From: Micropterus salmoides
Taxonomy: Eukaryota; Chordata; Actinopteri; Centrarchiformes; Centrarchidae
Length of the DNA stretch: 64,000 nt
NCBI RefSeq assembly: GCF_014851395.1
Contig: NW_024040374.1
Coordinates: 24,260,772 to 24,324,771 of the forward strand
Direction of reading: 5' to 3'
Part shown: positions 14,758 to 26,866 of the stretch, in pieces
Numbering within the stretch: the first letter of the stretch is position 1
How the letters are laid out: each line of letters begins with the position of its first letter
Program-made: the position numbers and the translations under genes
Notes under the pieces: model-generated
What the model saw: only the letters and a program-made list of their open reading frames with translations
Told to the model about the DNA's origin: nothing
The model's database searches: none

Positions 14758-17700
14758 GCAGTACATTTAATTTAAAACTATGCAATACACTACTTTAGAG
14801 TTCATTATTCAATTTTGCGTATAACTATGTGATAAATTGCAGAAAATCATGCGAATAAACGCAATTTAAAAAATGTTATTGTTGCCCAGCACTAATATGT
14901 ACTACATATGTTTCTTTCCCTTTTAGGAGTCCGTCACTGACTACACTGCCCCCTCCTCCTCACTGGCTGACAGTGTTCCTACAGGAGGGAGCAAAATGGA
15001 AGAGAGTTTGGTGGCAAATGTGAGCACACGTCTGTACACTGGCACAAATTGTTGGACAGCGGTCTTTTTAATTCAAAATCACACATCTGGGCCATTTTGT
15101 CATACGGCATTATTTAAAGACTGCTGTTGGTTTTCTTCTGTGTTCAGGTGGCTCTACCCCACTCATTGCCCCTACCTCGACGAGAGACCCTGCAGCAGAG
15201 CTCTAGCCTCAGCACCGTCTCTCCTGCCACTGTTGACTTAACACTAAAGGTACGCAGATGTTACAGCAGACTCAAGGCAAAATTTCTTTCTCAAAGAAAG
15301 ACTTCTCTCTAGTTTCAATGAAACATTACTTAAGCATCCCTTTCTTTCTGTCTCGTTCATAGATGGAATCGGCTCGTAAAGCGTGGGAGAACTCCCCGAG
15401 TCTGGAGAAGAATTCTCCAGTCACTTCCTCTTCCTCCCCCATCACCTCCTGTGCATCCTCGTACTCCACCTTCTCCTCAGCCTCCATGCCACAGATCCCT
15501 GTGGCTTCTGTTACTCCCAGCACCTCACTGTCAGGTAACATAACTCCCAATTTAACACCTTGTTTATCTCAACGTTGCTGACATTCGACCAGAGCCCGAC
15601 CAATACAGATTTCAATATTTTTCTTTTTGTTTCTTTTCTTTTTTAGCAACGCATAACAATTATTTGTAGATATGAGACCTCACCTAGAAAACATGTAAAA
15701 TCAATTAAAAACTATAAAACTTTTATTTAATACAGCAGTTTGCTGTTTCAGACAGGGGAGTTGCAGAGTGGAATTTATTGGCTGTTACAGACACCAATTT
15801 ATCTGCAATTAGCTCATATTGGTCGATAATATCGTCACGGTGATTTATCAGTCATGCTCTACATTCTACAGTACACTGACTTACATCTCGTTTCTTTTGG
15901 GAATCTTGTGCATCAGTAGGATACAACCATCCATTAGGATATCTTGTATTCACCGTGTGTTTGTCTCCACCCTGCAGGTTCTGGTACCTATACAACATCA
16001 TCCCTTAGCACAAAGACCACCACAGCCTCTGACCCCCCCAACATCTGTAAGGTGAAGCCCCAGCAACTGCAAGGAGGAAGTCTTTCCTCCTCCAACAGTG
16101 TCAGTAGTAGCAGCAGCTTCTCTCAGTTGGGCTGTGTGCCTCCCCTCCTGCCCCAGCAGCAGCAGACCCCACAGGTGTATGTGTCTCAGTCTGCAGCAGG
16201 TGAGAGTAACACGGCTCTGCACTGTGATGTTACACGTTGGCTGCACTGAAGTGATGTAGTTAAGCATATTCAGTCATCTATGTTATTGATAGGAAAATGA
16301 ACACCAACTTCCCTGTTTTGTGTAGTCTTGATTCTTGAGTTTCATATTTTAACAACAAATCATGTCTGTTACTGTAATATATTTAATCCCTGGTGTGTTC
16401 AGGTTCTGCAGCTCAGATTCCAGCCTTCTACATGGACACTAGCCACCTCTTCAGTACCCCCCACCCTCGTTTGGCTCCTCCCTCCCTGGCACAGCAGCAA
16501 GGCTTCCAACCCGGCCTCTCGCAGGTAGGATTGTCTGTTGGTCAGTAATATGCTGAAGGAATGTTGTTGGTTGTTTTTTGGGGTTTTTTTGTTTTGTGTC
16601 AAAGCTAAAACTACCTATTTTTTTTTTCTACCTTCAGCCAACAGCAGTGCAGCAGATTCCCATCCCAATCTATGCTCCACTACAAGGTCAGCCGCAACAC
16701 CAACATCAGCATCAACATCAGCACCAACATCAGCATCAACACCAACATACACACCAGGCTCAGCTAGGACTAAGCACTGGTCCTCCAGTCTCCCAGCCAC
16801 AGGACCTGTTCAGCTCGTCGCTGCAGCCTTACAGGTAAAACGCAACACCATAAGTAGTCTGTTCTCCGCTCCAAAACACAGCTGAAACATACCATGCTGC
16901 TGAAGTGCTAGCATCCCAGTTTTGATGTATCATTGTTCTGTCACCTGATCCAATGTCCTGATCGGTCCTCTCTCAGGTCTCAGCAGGCGTTCATGCAGAG
17001 CAGCCTGTCACAGCCCTCCATGATGCTGTCAGGACCATCCCTGCACAGCTATGCAGGTGTGCAGGCACCTGAGCTGGGCAAGCCTCAGTCTAATCTGGCT
17101 TATCAGCAGCCCTCCTCCACCCAGCACATTCCTATTCTGTTTGAGCCCCAGCTCAACCAGCCCTCCGGCATGGGAGGTTCCCAGCTCATCGACACACACC
17201 TGCTGCAGGTAACCAGTCTGCTCACAGGAACTGTTTCACTCTAGCTTACGATATTGACCGACAGCTGTATTTTATTTTAATTTTTTGTATATAGTTCATC
17301 TGACATATTTTGTGTCTCTGGTTCAGGCTCGACAGGGGATGAATCAGCATTCAAACATGTACTCGGGGCAGGTGCAGCAACATGGCCAGAGTAGCTACTA
17401 TAGCAACACTCAGTCGCCCAGTTCTGCAATGCAACAGGTAACCTACATGCAACCACAATAATAGACTCATGTTTATAAACTTTTTAAATACTTCTCCTGT
17501 GTTTAATTTCCATTGGTGTGAAACAGAAAACCAGCACAATTTTCTTTAGATTTGTTAATCAATTTAATTTATCTATCCTTTCTTAGTATGTAACATTTGG
17601 TTGTTTCAATCTGTCTCCAGGTGACAGTCCCTCTGCCCAGTTCCCAGTTGTCCCTGCCTAACTTTGGCTCGGGTGGAGGCCAGCCTCTACTGGCGCTGCC

Positions 17701-19101
17701 TCCCACTCCCCCCCAGGCCCAGCCCCCCAACATCAACAGACAGCCCCCGGTCTCCCAGCCATACCGAGGCATCATGGGCCCCAGCCACAACATGATGCAG
17801 CCTCCCACCAGCAAGGTTGTGTGTCTGCGTGTGCGCACATGTGACTTTCCGACACACACACAGGATTGGTTTGATTTTTAAAAGTTGAGCTGTAACAGTA
17901 CTTTGTGTTGAACTTTGCAGATGGACATGGATCTGAAGCTCTTTGGCAGTGGGATGGATGTAAAGCCTGGAACCCCTCCTGTCGGCGGCAGGAGCACTAC
18001 GCCCACCTCCAGTCATTACAGGTACCACCCGCAAATTCACATACTGACACACAAACGGCACCTAAAAGCTGCACCAAGCATAACTTTGTTTATGCAATTA
18101 AATGTGTATATACAAACGGCACCAAGATTCAAAGTGCTTGCAAGGCAATGCTGCAAGTCATGACTTTATTTATGAAGTGCTTGCTGTCATGTGTCATTTT
18201 AATGCACTTTTTTTGATGATATTGTTTTCCTCTCCTCTGCCTGCAGGGCCAGCTCCACCTCTCCTAGTAACCAGTCCAGTAAGATAAACAGCATGCTTTA
18301 CCAGAAGCAGTTCCAGCCTGGTTCTGCTGGCATGAGAATGACGCAACACTTCCCTGGCCAGTTCAACCCACAGGTAGAATAATCACAAAACCTCTATTTT
18401 GATTGTTCATATAATGCACTGGTTATTGGCATAAACGGCAACTGTCAACTCTTCATTTCAGATTCTGTCTCAGCCCAACATCGTCTCGCCTCTGGTTCGA
18501 CCTCCTCACGCCAACTCGTTTGCTGGAGGTGTCCAGCGCTCCATGGGCCCTCCAATGTCACCCAATTTGGGTGGTGGTCTCATGCCCCATCCCCGACCTC
18601 AGCACCAACAGCATTCGCAGCATAGCCAGCACCCTCCCCGAGGACCTCCTGGTCCCTCCCTTGCACCCAGAGGCACACAGGCAGCTCTGAAGGCTGAACA
18701 GGACCTAAAGGTGTGGATCCATATTTTATCTGCTGATTCTGTACGTTCATTCTATTGATGAGCCAGTCAGATGATGAGATGGTCTTTCAGTGACTAGTGG
18801 GTTGACTGACTTTAATCTTTGCATTATCACTCTGTAGGCAAAGCAGCGGGCTGAGGTGCTCCAGTCCACTCATAAGTTCTTCTCAGAGCAGCAGCAACAA
18901 CAGCAGCAACTCAAGGCCCCACAAGTCAGCAAAGTGTCTCGGCTCGATCAAGCAGGAAAACCCCCACTCGACACCTCGGCCCCAAACCACCAGGCAGGAG
19001 GCGACCGCCCAGATTCTGACAAACCCCCGATCTCCACGGCCAAGCCCATACGGACTGGCCCCATTAAACCGCAGGCCATCAAACCAGAAGAGGGCAAGTA
19101 A
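2987..19101 (+). CDS. prrc2c: PRRC2C, proline-rich coiled-coil protein (BAT2 family), 33 coding exons
   Basis: Very large, mostly disordered cytoplasmic protein. Family knowledge: PRRC2 proteins bind mRNA, join stress granules and help translation initiation. Coding exons: 2987-3101, 3263-3437, 3652-3761, 4119-4244, 4378-4676, 4789-4868, 5273-5409, 5494-5581, 6201-6384, 6487-7138, 7243-7415, 8034-8286, 8397-8607, 8690-11128, 11787-11950, 12087-12241, 12343-12763, 12887-12972, 13072-13266, 13383-13640, 14927-15019, 15148-15249, 15363-15534, 15978-16199, 16403-16524, 16638-16834, 16977-17208, 17327-17437, 17621-17815, 17921-18021, 18247-18373, 18462-18710, 18838-19101. The sum is 8508 nt (2835 aa), close to human PRRC2C. 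The N-terminus MSEKSGQSTKAKDGK and the motifs NVNIVPKDG, EFPSLQAAG and YGPGPSLRP mark the BAT2 N-terminal domain (about residues 1-190). Exon 14 alone encodes about residues 868-1681, with charged RE/ER stretches and an RG-rich patch near 1206-1240. Gln-rich (about 1813-1835) and Gln-His (about 2362-2381) tracts follow. The exon 29 donor (GTTGTG) is weak. 2C rather than 2B rests mainly on synteny. Confidence 0.95.
12421..12483 (+). repeat. prrc2c: Coding Gln-rich (CAG/CAA) repeat in prrc2c exon 17
   Basis: Runs of CAG and CAA codons, broken by CAT (His), encode a Gln-rich tract at about residue 1813 of PRRC2C. The mix of CAG and CAA limits but does not exclude length change. Confidence 0.85.
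14716..14754. repeat. (TG)n microsatellite
   Basis: Dinucleotide repeat in the 1.29 kb prrc2c intron between coding exons 20 and 21. About 100 nt downstream (about 14850-14895) the sequence ends in TTGCCCAGCACTA, which resembles the end of a common teleost interspersed repeat. The rest of this long intron (13641-14926) shows nothing recognisable. Confidence 0.85.
15588..15835. mobile_element. Probable degraded teleost MITE-like repeat in prrc2c intron 23
   Basis: The left side reads GAGCCCGACCAATACAGATT and the right side contains CATATTGGTCGATAATATCG. This pairing of a GAGCCCGACC-type end with an internal 'GGTCGATA' block resembles a high-copy fish repeat I recognise by appearance only. Its right terminal repeat is not intact. 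Family is unassigned. Confidence 0.35.
16686..16752 (+). repeat. prrc2c: Coding Gln-His repeat (CARCAY)n in prrc2c exon 26
   Basis: Alternating CAR/CAY codons give about ten Gln-His pairs near residues 2362-2381, followed by Thr-His. The DNA is a near-perfect hexamer-like array (CAACAT/CAGCAT/CAGCAC), so its length may vary between individuals or species. Confidence 0.85.
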
Positions 19102-20780
19102 AGAGATGCCAACCGTCTTCAAATGACGAGAAGCATGGATGGAAGAGAGAATCTAGCCCCCTTCACTCAGTCACCACCTCATATCAGCTCTGGGGGACAG
19201 TGTGGGGGAGGAGGATGAGTTGAGATTCCATCATATTTAGATGCTGATAAAATGGCTGCACAGGTTGGTCCATAGAAATCTACTGCGACGGTAGATAAGA
19301 GGCGAGTCGGAGGAAGAAAATTGATATGAGATTTGCTGCTGAGTTTGCCATTTTTATAGCTCTTGACTTCTGTTCCCTTTTTATTTTTTATTTTTTTCCC
19401 AAATAGGATCACGCATATTATAGGAGAGAAACCTGTTTTGTTAACGAAAGAATGAATCGGTTTTGTTTGTGTAGTCAAAACAATCTTAAGGAAGTTGTCA
19501 TTTAGTGAAGCACACTTTTTGTTGCCCAATCTCCCATCATAACTAATCCGGAGACGTGTGTACACGGGGATGCACCTCATTATCACACATGCTCGCTCAC
19601 TCGCTCGCTCACTCGCTCGCTCGCTCACTCACTCACTCACTCAACGGTTTCATCCACGGTTACCGCATGGAGACGACAAATCAGAAATTCTGTCGTCATT
19701 TTCTTTTTGGGTTTCTTTTTTGTTTTGTTTTTACCAGAATGGAAATGTGAAAATTGCAGCATTGAATTTAATGATTGATTGATTTATTGATTAGTCTGCC
19801 TGCGAGCCTTTGCTCTTGCCTTCTGCTCTCATCTCCCTGCCTGAGAATTACTGATGTGTTGGGGGGTGGGTGTGTGTATTGGTGGTGTAAACAGGGAGAG
19901 CTTGTAGCTGGACTATCCTGTATATTTAGCCAAAGGTTAAAGCAACGCAGAGATGATGTCACGGCCTTTTGTGATTGCTGTTGCGGTGGCAGCAGAGTTT
20001 TCAGTGGACTTCAGGATTACACGGATGATGTATGATCACTACTTACAGCTGTTCCAGTTTAGGGGCCTACTGTCACACACCCTATCACTGCTTTCACACC
20101 CATCCTTGCTGTCACACAGACACACACCGACACACACTTCACTGTAAAGCATCCAGATCTGCTGCTATTGACTGATTTCAGTGCCCTTAGCTTGAGTATA
20201 GCAGGGTAGGGCTATTTAGAAGAATAAAAACAGTGAGGAGCTGATTGTTGAAACAGTAGAAATCTTTTTTGAGTGTGTGTGTGTGTATGTGAACCCTCAC
20301 AATAGGGGGGAGAGACAAGAACATGACTGAGAATGAGGAAAAAGATTAAATGAGAAGCCTCAAGTTCTGAAGTATTTGGGCAGAAGGACACTTGTTTTTG
20401 TTGTCTTTACTGATGAGAGCAATCAGTGCTGTTTTCTGTCTCTGCCTCACCTCCGCTGGCTGTCCCACCCACAATGCTTTCATCTCTGGGTTTTGGTGAC
20501 AAGGGTCCTTCAGATATGTACAGTAGTATGCACCCTGGGGTGGGGAGGGTGTCCTCCTCACCTCAACCCTAGCTGGGGTCTCCAAAGAGTCCCTGCTTTG
20601 GAGGATGGATGAGGGAGGGAGGGTAATGAATTTTTTTTTTTTTTTAATGTTTTTTTTTGTTTTTTTTGTTGAACTTGTACAGGGGTTTCATCGCTGTATT
20701 AAAATATGTACGGTCTTATTTACATTCTCTCAGTTTGGTTACAGAAACTAATAAAATAATATACTGTTGAGATGTTTTCC
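19102..20780 (+). other. prrc2c: prrc2c 3' UTR with polyadenylation signal
   Basis: Non-coding stretch after the prrc2c stop (TAA 19099-19101). It contains a tandem CTCGCTCA/CTCA repeat at about 19591-19643, a T-rich run at about 20630-20668 and an AATAAA at 20750-20755 that is the best polyadenylation signal. The transcript end is inferred to be near 20775. Confidence 0.6.
19591..19643 (+). repeat. Tandem CTCGCTCA / CTCA repeat in the prrc2c 3' UTR
   Basis: Short tandem array built from CTCGCTCA units that degrades to CTCA at its right end. It is transcribed as part of the prrc2c 3' UTR. Confidence 0.8.
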
Positions 20781-21884
20781 AGTGATGCCTGTTTTGTACT
20801 TGACTTCACTATTTTTCTCTTACCTTTGCCTCACATCTGATTTAGCATGGATTACATCTGACCACTAGGTGTCACCACAACACTTACCAAGTTAAATGAG
20901 CATTTTAGAGTAAGGAAAATGTATTTTCTCGTAACGCAGTGCTTGGGATCTCATTCAAAAGAGGTGCCATTTTAGTGTGTTAAAGTGTAACAAATGGCAT
21001 TGTCAATGGGTAATTATTTGATAATACTTTATAAATCAGTTATTAGCTTTTAAGAACAGTATTTGTGTTGCCAGGTTTGGGCTGGTGTTCATCCTCCTTC
21101 AGTACAGTTTGTACAAAAAACAATGATAACTGATGGGTATCTCCAATAATATAACAAATCTTAAATGTTATAAATTAAGTCACTAACAACTTCAGCACTT
21201 TCATTTTTATATTATATTTTGACGAAAAGGGACTGAAAAAATGTACTTAATTTCAGTCATGTATATTTTTTGATATCGCTGAGATCATAATTGCCTTGAA
21301 TGCTCTACTTCAGATTTGTCAAATGATCCACTGTTTGGCATAAAGTGTTTTTCATGTTCTGACCATAAATAGTAGTTTTATTGTGGTTTGTTCAACTTTC
21401 ACTCAGCAGCAAAAATCAGCCTTTAAACTTGACAGAAATAATGATTATATTCATATAATTATTGATATCGAATTATATGACCATATTGCCCAGCCCTAAA
21501 TAGACATAATTTAAAGGTAGTTCTTTATTTCCTCATAACCCCTCTAATGAATAGTTTGACCTCTAACTTACTTAATATTGAAATTTACACTAGCGGACTA
21601 ATGCATTAATAGGGATTTATTAATGACTTACCATTTATATGATAACTACAGAGGACTCATGCCTAAGGTGTGAAAAGTGTTTACCCTATTAATAACTTAA
21701 GAGTATTCACAACTTGGCTTACGAAAAGTTATGAATGACTTGTGACTGTTTTATGAAGCATCACTTTGCTGTCCTGTGAGAACCACTTATCTCCAGAAAT
21801 TCAGCCTTTCATGAGCCAAGACAAACAGCCCTGTTTCCATCTTTTTTAGAAAGTGTTTTAGAACCTTGTTTAGCTTAAAAAGGT

Positions 21885-22260
21885 CATTATGCTCATTTTC
21901 AGGTTCAAAATCTTATTTAGGGGTTGTACCAGAACAGGTTTATGTGGTTTAATTTTCAAAAAACACCATATTTTTGTCATACTGCACATTGTTGCAGCTC
22001 CTTTTCACCCTGTGTGTTGAACGCTTCATTTTAGCTATGGAGTGATGCATCTTACCTCTACAAGATCTTTGTTGGGAGTTGCACATGCGCAGTTCGTAGT
22101 TAAGGACTACTATCCAATCAGAAGCAGAGAAGGACGGGTCAGTGAGAAGCAGGTAAATTCGGCTTCGGTTCAGCTGTACATGTTCCCCTTACCAGCTTGG
22201 CAATATAGACTGGAACACGAGTTTCAGAGTGGTGTTATTAATCTGTAACAGATGTATCTT
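21885..22260. mobile_element. Probable high-copy teleost interspersed repeat (class uncertain)
   Basis: The block starting GGTCATTATGCTCATTTTCA and running through GTTGCACATGCGCAGT and CTATCCAATCAGAAGCAGAG resembles a repeat I recognise as widespread in percomorph fish genomes. No coding capacity. The assignment is from pattern memory, and the boundaries are approximate. Confidence 0.4.
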
Positions 22261-22480
22261 TCATCCATAAACTTTTAACTGAGCTCTGTTTCTACATCAC
22301 AGTAACAATGTTCTGTCCATTGACTGCCTGGAGGGTAGTTAGTGTTTAAAAGGGAGAGGAGAGGTGTGTGCTCAAGCGAGAAGCTTCCGGTCAGCAATCT
22401 GATGCAAACGAGGAAGTCCCTTAAACCTGCATTCTATTGAACGGCCAGCAGGGGGCGACTCTTCTGGTTGCAAAAAAAGT

Positions 22481-23007
22481 CCGGTATTCTGACGATCTAT
22501 GCTGCCTTGTCGAAAAATGCTACCGTAGCGCAAATCGACAGCAGAGTCTATCAAGTCGCTCTGCCTTGTTGAAAAATGATATCTTATGTGTTCCCTTTTC
22601 CAATCCCATAAAGTTATAACTCACAGTATTATGACATATTCTATTTTTTGATTATAGTATAACATCATTTCAGGGGTAGCGTATTCTGATAGACTAATAT
22701 CCCCTATCAAATAATGCTCCCAACACAGGATCATTTTATATTGCACCACTACTCACTCCATGTGTACTGTAAGGAGATGGGGAGCATGTTAAAATACTAT
22801 ATTATGCCATCTTTATGTAAGATATCAGGGGTAGCATATTCTGATTTTTTTATATGTTACTGGCGATCAGACAATTTCTCGATTTCCCTACAGCAAGGTT
22901 GCACAGATTTATCGGCGTGGAAACAAACCACGCTTGTGGGTCATACGCATGCGCAGAACCCATAAGTAGCACATCTCGATAGGTAGCATAAATCGACAGA
23001 ACACCGG
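22481..23007. mobile_element. Putative foldback/MITE element with ~40-bp imperfect terminal inverted repeats
   Basis: The left end (22481-22517) and the reverse complement of the right end (22971-23007) share the pattern CCGGT.TTCTG.CGAT.TATGCT.CCTT.TCGA with only a few mismatches. Inside, the phrase AGGGGTAGC.TATTCTGAT occurs twice (about 22672 and 22828). There is no transposase ORF, and no clear target-site duplication was identified. Confidence 0.45.
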
Positions 23008-23270
23008 CTCCATTACAAATAATGGCAAATTACCCTACTTTTCAGCTGATTTATTACCTCAGTAAACACTTTCCTGATGTTTATGGTCTCAGTTTCTAGT
23101 TTCTTGTGTTCTTCAATACAAAACGATGTTCATTTAGTAAATTATGGTGCCATTTATTTAAAGAAGTATATGATTTGTTAACCATTGCTAAACGCGTTAG
23201 TAACAGCTTAGTGGTACCAATACTTGTCTGAAGAACATAATACCATAATAACCACATAAACTCTTGTAAT

Positions 23271-23810
23271 TTAGGAAGAAGTTTATTTCATTACAATTTA
23301 CATTACAACAGTATGTTGATGGACAAGGACATGCGATATTTAATACATGCTGAGTGAGAGAGCAATTTATTTAATAAAGATGTGGACTGGTGAAATGCTG
23401 TAGGGCGGGTAGCACCACAGGAGTGTGTGTTGTTAATTGTATGCATTAATTATCCCACTTGCTTGTGAAATTCCACTGTGCTTCATCTTTCAGACCTCAA
23501 ATACAAACAAAAAAATAATACATCTGAATTAAAGGCAGTACAAAAATAATTCCTCTAAAAACATATTTGTGGACCATGCCACAGCAAAAGCTCCTCCCAC
23601 TGAAGAAAAAAAAAAGCAGACCTGCAGGGGACACTGTTCCTTAAACGTCTTCGTCTTTGGAGTTTGGTTGTTAGGCTCTTCTACATGTCGATACTGATGG
23701 TGTTGGCTGTATTACTACTTCTACCACACGCATTATGCTCTAAAACTCCGAGTCTTTGAAGCAGGAACAGGTGAGCAAATGTCACTTTTCAACAGTCTCT
23801 CATGGCATCC
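23271..23810 (-). other. myoc: myoc 3' UTR with polyadenylation signal
   Basis: Sequence downstream of the myoc stop on the minus strand. A TTTATT at 23282-23287 is an AATAAA on the minus strand and is the likely polyadenylation signal; a second weaker one lies near 23366. prrc2c and myoc therefore converge with about 2.5 kb between their transcript ends. Confidence 0.5.
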
Positions 23811-26805
23811 TCAGTTGGCCTGCTGGCGACCCAGCCTGAGGTCATAGGATACCATGTAGTAGTTGTCCCAGGCAAACAGCTTCCTCTGAGCCAGGTTATA
23901 GTCGATCATGCTGTTGTAGCGGTACTTGTTCCTGAATGGGATGGCCACGGGCTTCCCCTGGCTGGTTTCGGTGTCATACATGTAGTTGATGATGGTGTCG
24001 GGTGCCGTGTAGCTGGCCACGGTGTACAGCTTGCCGCAGACAATGAAGGAGTTGGCCACAGAGTTCTTCCTGATGTTGGTCTCCCAGCTCTTCTTCACCT
24101 CCAGACTGTGTGGGTCCAGCTGTGAGATCACGATGGCTCCTTTGGCTTTGTTGGTGGAGTAGACGGCCCACAGCCCCCGCTCATCCACAGACAGGTCGAT
24201 GTCCGTGTAGCCTCCCCAGGAGTAGGGGAACTGGCCGTGGAAGCCGGCATGGGAGAGGTCACGGCGGGCTGCGACGCTCTCAGATGCCAGGTCGTAGCGG
24301 ATGAGGGTGCGGCTGCGACGCCTCTGATAGTACAGGGAGCCTCGGTACACAGTGGCACCAGTGCTCTCCACCGGCTCCGGCAACAACAGGACCTGTCATG
24401 GGAAAACATGAGACAATCACTACCATTTCCGGCTTATTCCCATGAACGAATATCACCCATGTGACACCTACCTTGGATGGAAAGCCTTTAGAGAGTTGTT
24501 CCATGTCCTCATACCCGAACAGCTTCCTGACGTCAGAGCCAATGGTGTCAATGCGCCAGACCATGTTGGGTCCATAAGGGGAGACAGCTTCGGGATCCTG
24601 CATCCAAACACCATATTTACCTTCTATGTTGTCGGCCTTCCTATGAGTGACCGGCTCACCAATTGAAACCAGCTCCCCACAACCTTTGAGCAGGAAAAAA
24701 ACACGAGAGAGGTAAGGATAACACAAAGGGGAATGCTGGCGAGGAGCAGTGCCGGATTTGGCACCAGAACCGGAGCCGGGTGAGCAGGAAACAGAACCAA
24801 GCAGTAAACACGGCTTGACCAGGACTGAAGACAGCTTCAGAAACTGATGGAAGCCAGTTTGACGGCAGGGAATACAGAACAGATGTGATTGACAGGGGAA
24901 CTGAACTGGACTGACAGAGGGATTGTGCTGAGAAGCGAAGGAACTTTAAATTCAGAGATTTGTGAATGGAGTTTGGTGTGACGTTCTTTGCAATACAGCA
25001 CCAAGGTGTGGCTGAGTTCAGGGTTTAGGTTATGGTTTGGGGGGAAAAAGTTGAAAACTGCTACAAAACAAGGGTTCCACCATCTTGAAAAGCAACCATC
25101 CTCAAATCAAATCAAAAATTTTGTTTTAAATCATCCAGTGGGTTTCTGAAGACGACTTCAGGAGAAAAGGCAGAAAGTCGGCGGTACACTGTACAGTTGA
25201 TCTACGTGTACATGGCTGAGGGACGATGAGGGTAATCTGATTAGGGGTATGGTGAGGTCTTCATTTCTCATCACGGAGGCAGACAGCGGGTTCAGAGATG
25301 ACGTCTCTGTTAGCCTTAACTTTGTCTGAGTCACCACCATCAGAGCAGCAACTAGGTTACAACTCATTCTGGGCAGCAACTCTCCGCTGCTTATCTTATT
25401 GGGAAACCAATAAGAGGCAGGCTGTATATTTACCACTTCCTAAAATACACCCTTGCTCTCATGTCCTGGATGTAGCACCGGATTAAGGGTTAGATAGGAA
25501 TATGTTTTATAAATACCATACCATACCATAAATACCATGTAGCTTCCCTGTGGCGGGGGCCTCATCAGAGATTATATGACTTCACGTGTATTTTCTTGAT
25601 TCCCAAACAATCAAACCTGTGTCGCGCAAGCTGTGACATGGTTTTGGGGAAACCCATGGGGGCGGGGGGGTATGTGACATCCTTGTTAGGGGTGCTTTCC
25701 CTTTACATTTACGAGACAAACATGAAACTCAGGCAGGCCCTCATATCAGCATGCCTACAGATTGGCATGACTCTGGTATTCTGACCCCAAATTCTGCAGT
25801 ATTAATAGCAGTATTTGCTTTGAGGCTGTCAGCGGGGTGGGGTGGGGTGTCATGTTTGCCCGGTCAGATGGACAGAGGGGGAGGATGAAGAAGGAGACGG
25901 GGTGAGTAAGAGAGGTATTAGCTGCCAGGAGTGGATTTTAAAGGACTCTACTGGTGTGTTTGACCACAAAGCATGTGTTCTTTACTTTTCGCTGTCCATA
26001 TGTAAATAGGTTCAATACAGTGGAATATATTTTTCTTGCCGTTACAGGCAGTCTTTGTGCCTCTTTTGTGAAATATTTTGTACACACAGATTTGATGTTA
26101 AAGGTGCCCTGTACAGTTTTCTTGTAAACAAGCAAAAGTTCTGTTTACATTCACGGTTTTTAACAAAATGAGTAATGGCCTGACAAACGTGTTGAATTAC
26201 TCCATTTTTCTTTGCACATTTTAGATTTTACATCTGTTTAAACTGTCTTCTTCTTCTCTGCCTTTGTGGGCACATTGCTAGTAAAATATAGACTGCAGTC
26301 AGAAGTGTTTTAAATAAAAACTTGGCAAATTGATGTTCACTACAGTGGATTAAACAAGCCAGCTAATATATCTTCTCATCGTTCAGAAATTAATGGAAAC
26401 TAATGGATGCCTGAAATGGTAGAAAACTTCAAATGTCTAAAACATGCATGGTTTGCATAAATAAGTACATGTGATTTGTAGTAAATGGTACGGGCTAGAA
26501 AGCAACTCCTAGCATGGTCCTATAAGGGAGAAACAAAGAAAAGATTTTCAAACCGAGACCTGTGTTGTCCTCGGAGCCGTCAGGAGCAGGTACCTCTGTC
26601 ACCTCTGCCTTCAGTTCCTGGAAGCTTGGAGATCTGTACTGCCACATTGAGTCTGACAGGGAAATATGTGAGAGATGGATTTAGTTGAAGAAGAAACAGC
26701 AAGTTGGAGGTGATTCTGCACAAAAAGTGTCCCACCTCTCAAACTGCTGCTGTCTCCCTGGCTGTTGGGCCTGGTCATCAGCTGAGACATCAGACTGGAA
26801 CCTAA

Positions 26806-26866
<61 letters not shown>

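Larger units (their letters stand above)
20781..23270. other. Convergent intergenic spacer between prrc2c and myoc, rich in repeat remnants
   Basis: No gene is visible. Repeat-like segments: a TATTGCCCAGCCCTA end at about 21486-21500 (typical of degraded teleost DNA-transposon tails), a block at about 21885-22260, and an inverted-repeat-flanked element at 22481-23007. The rest is AT-rich unique-looking sequence. Confidence 0.6.
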
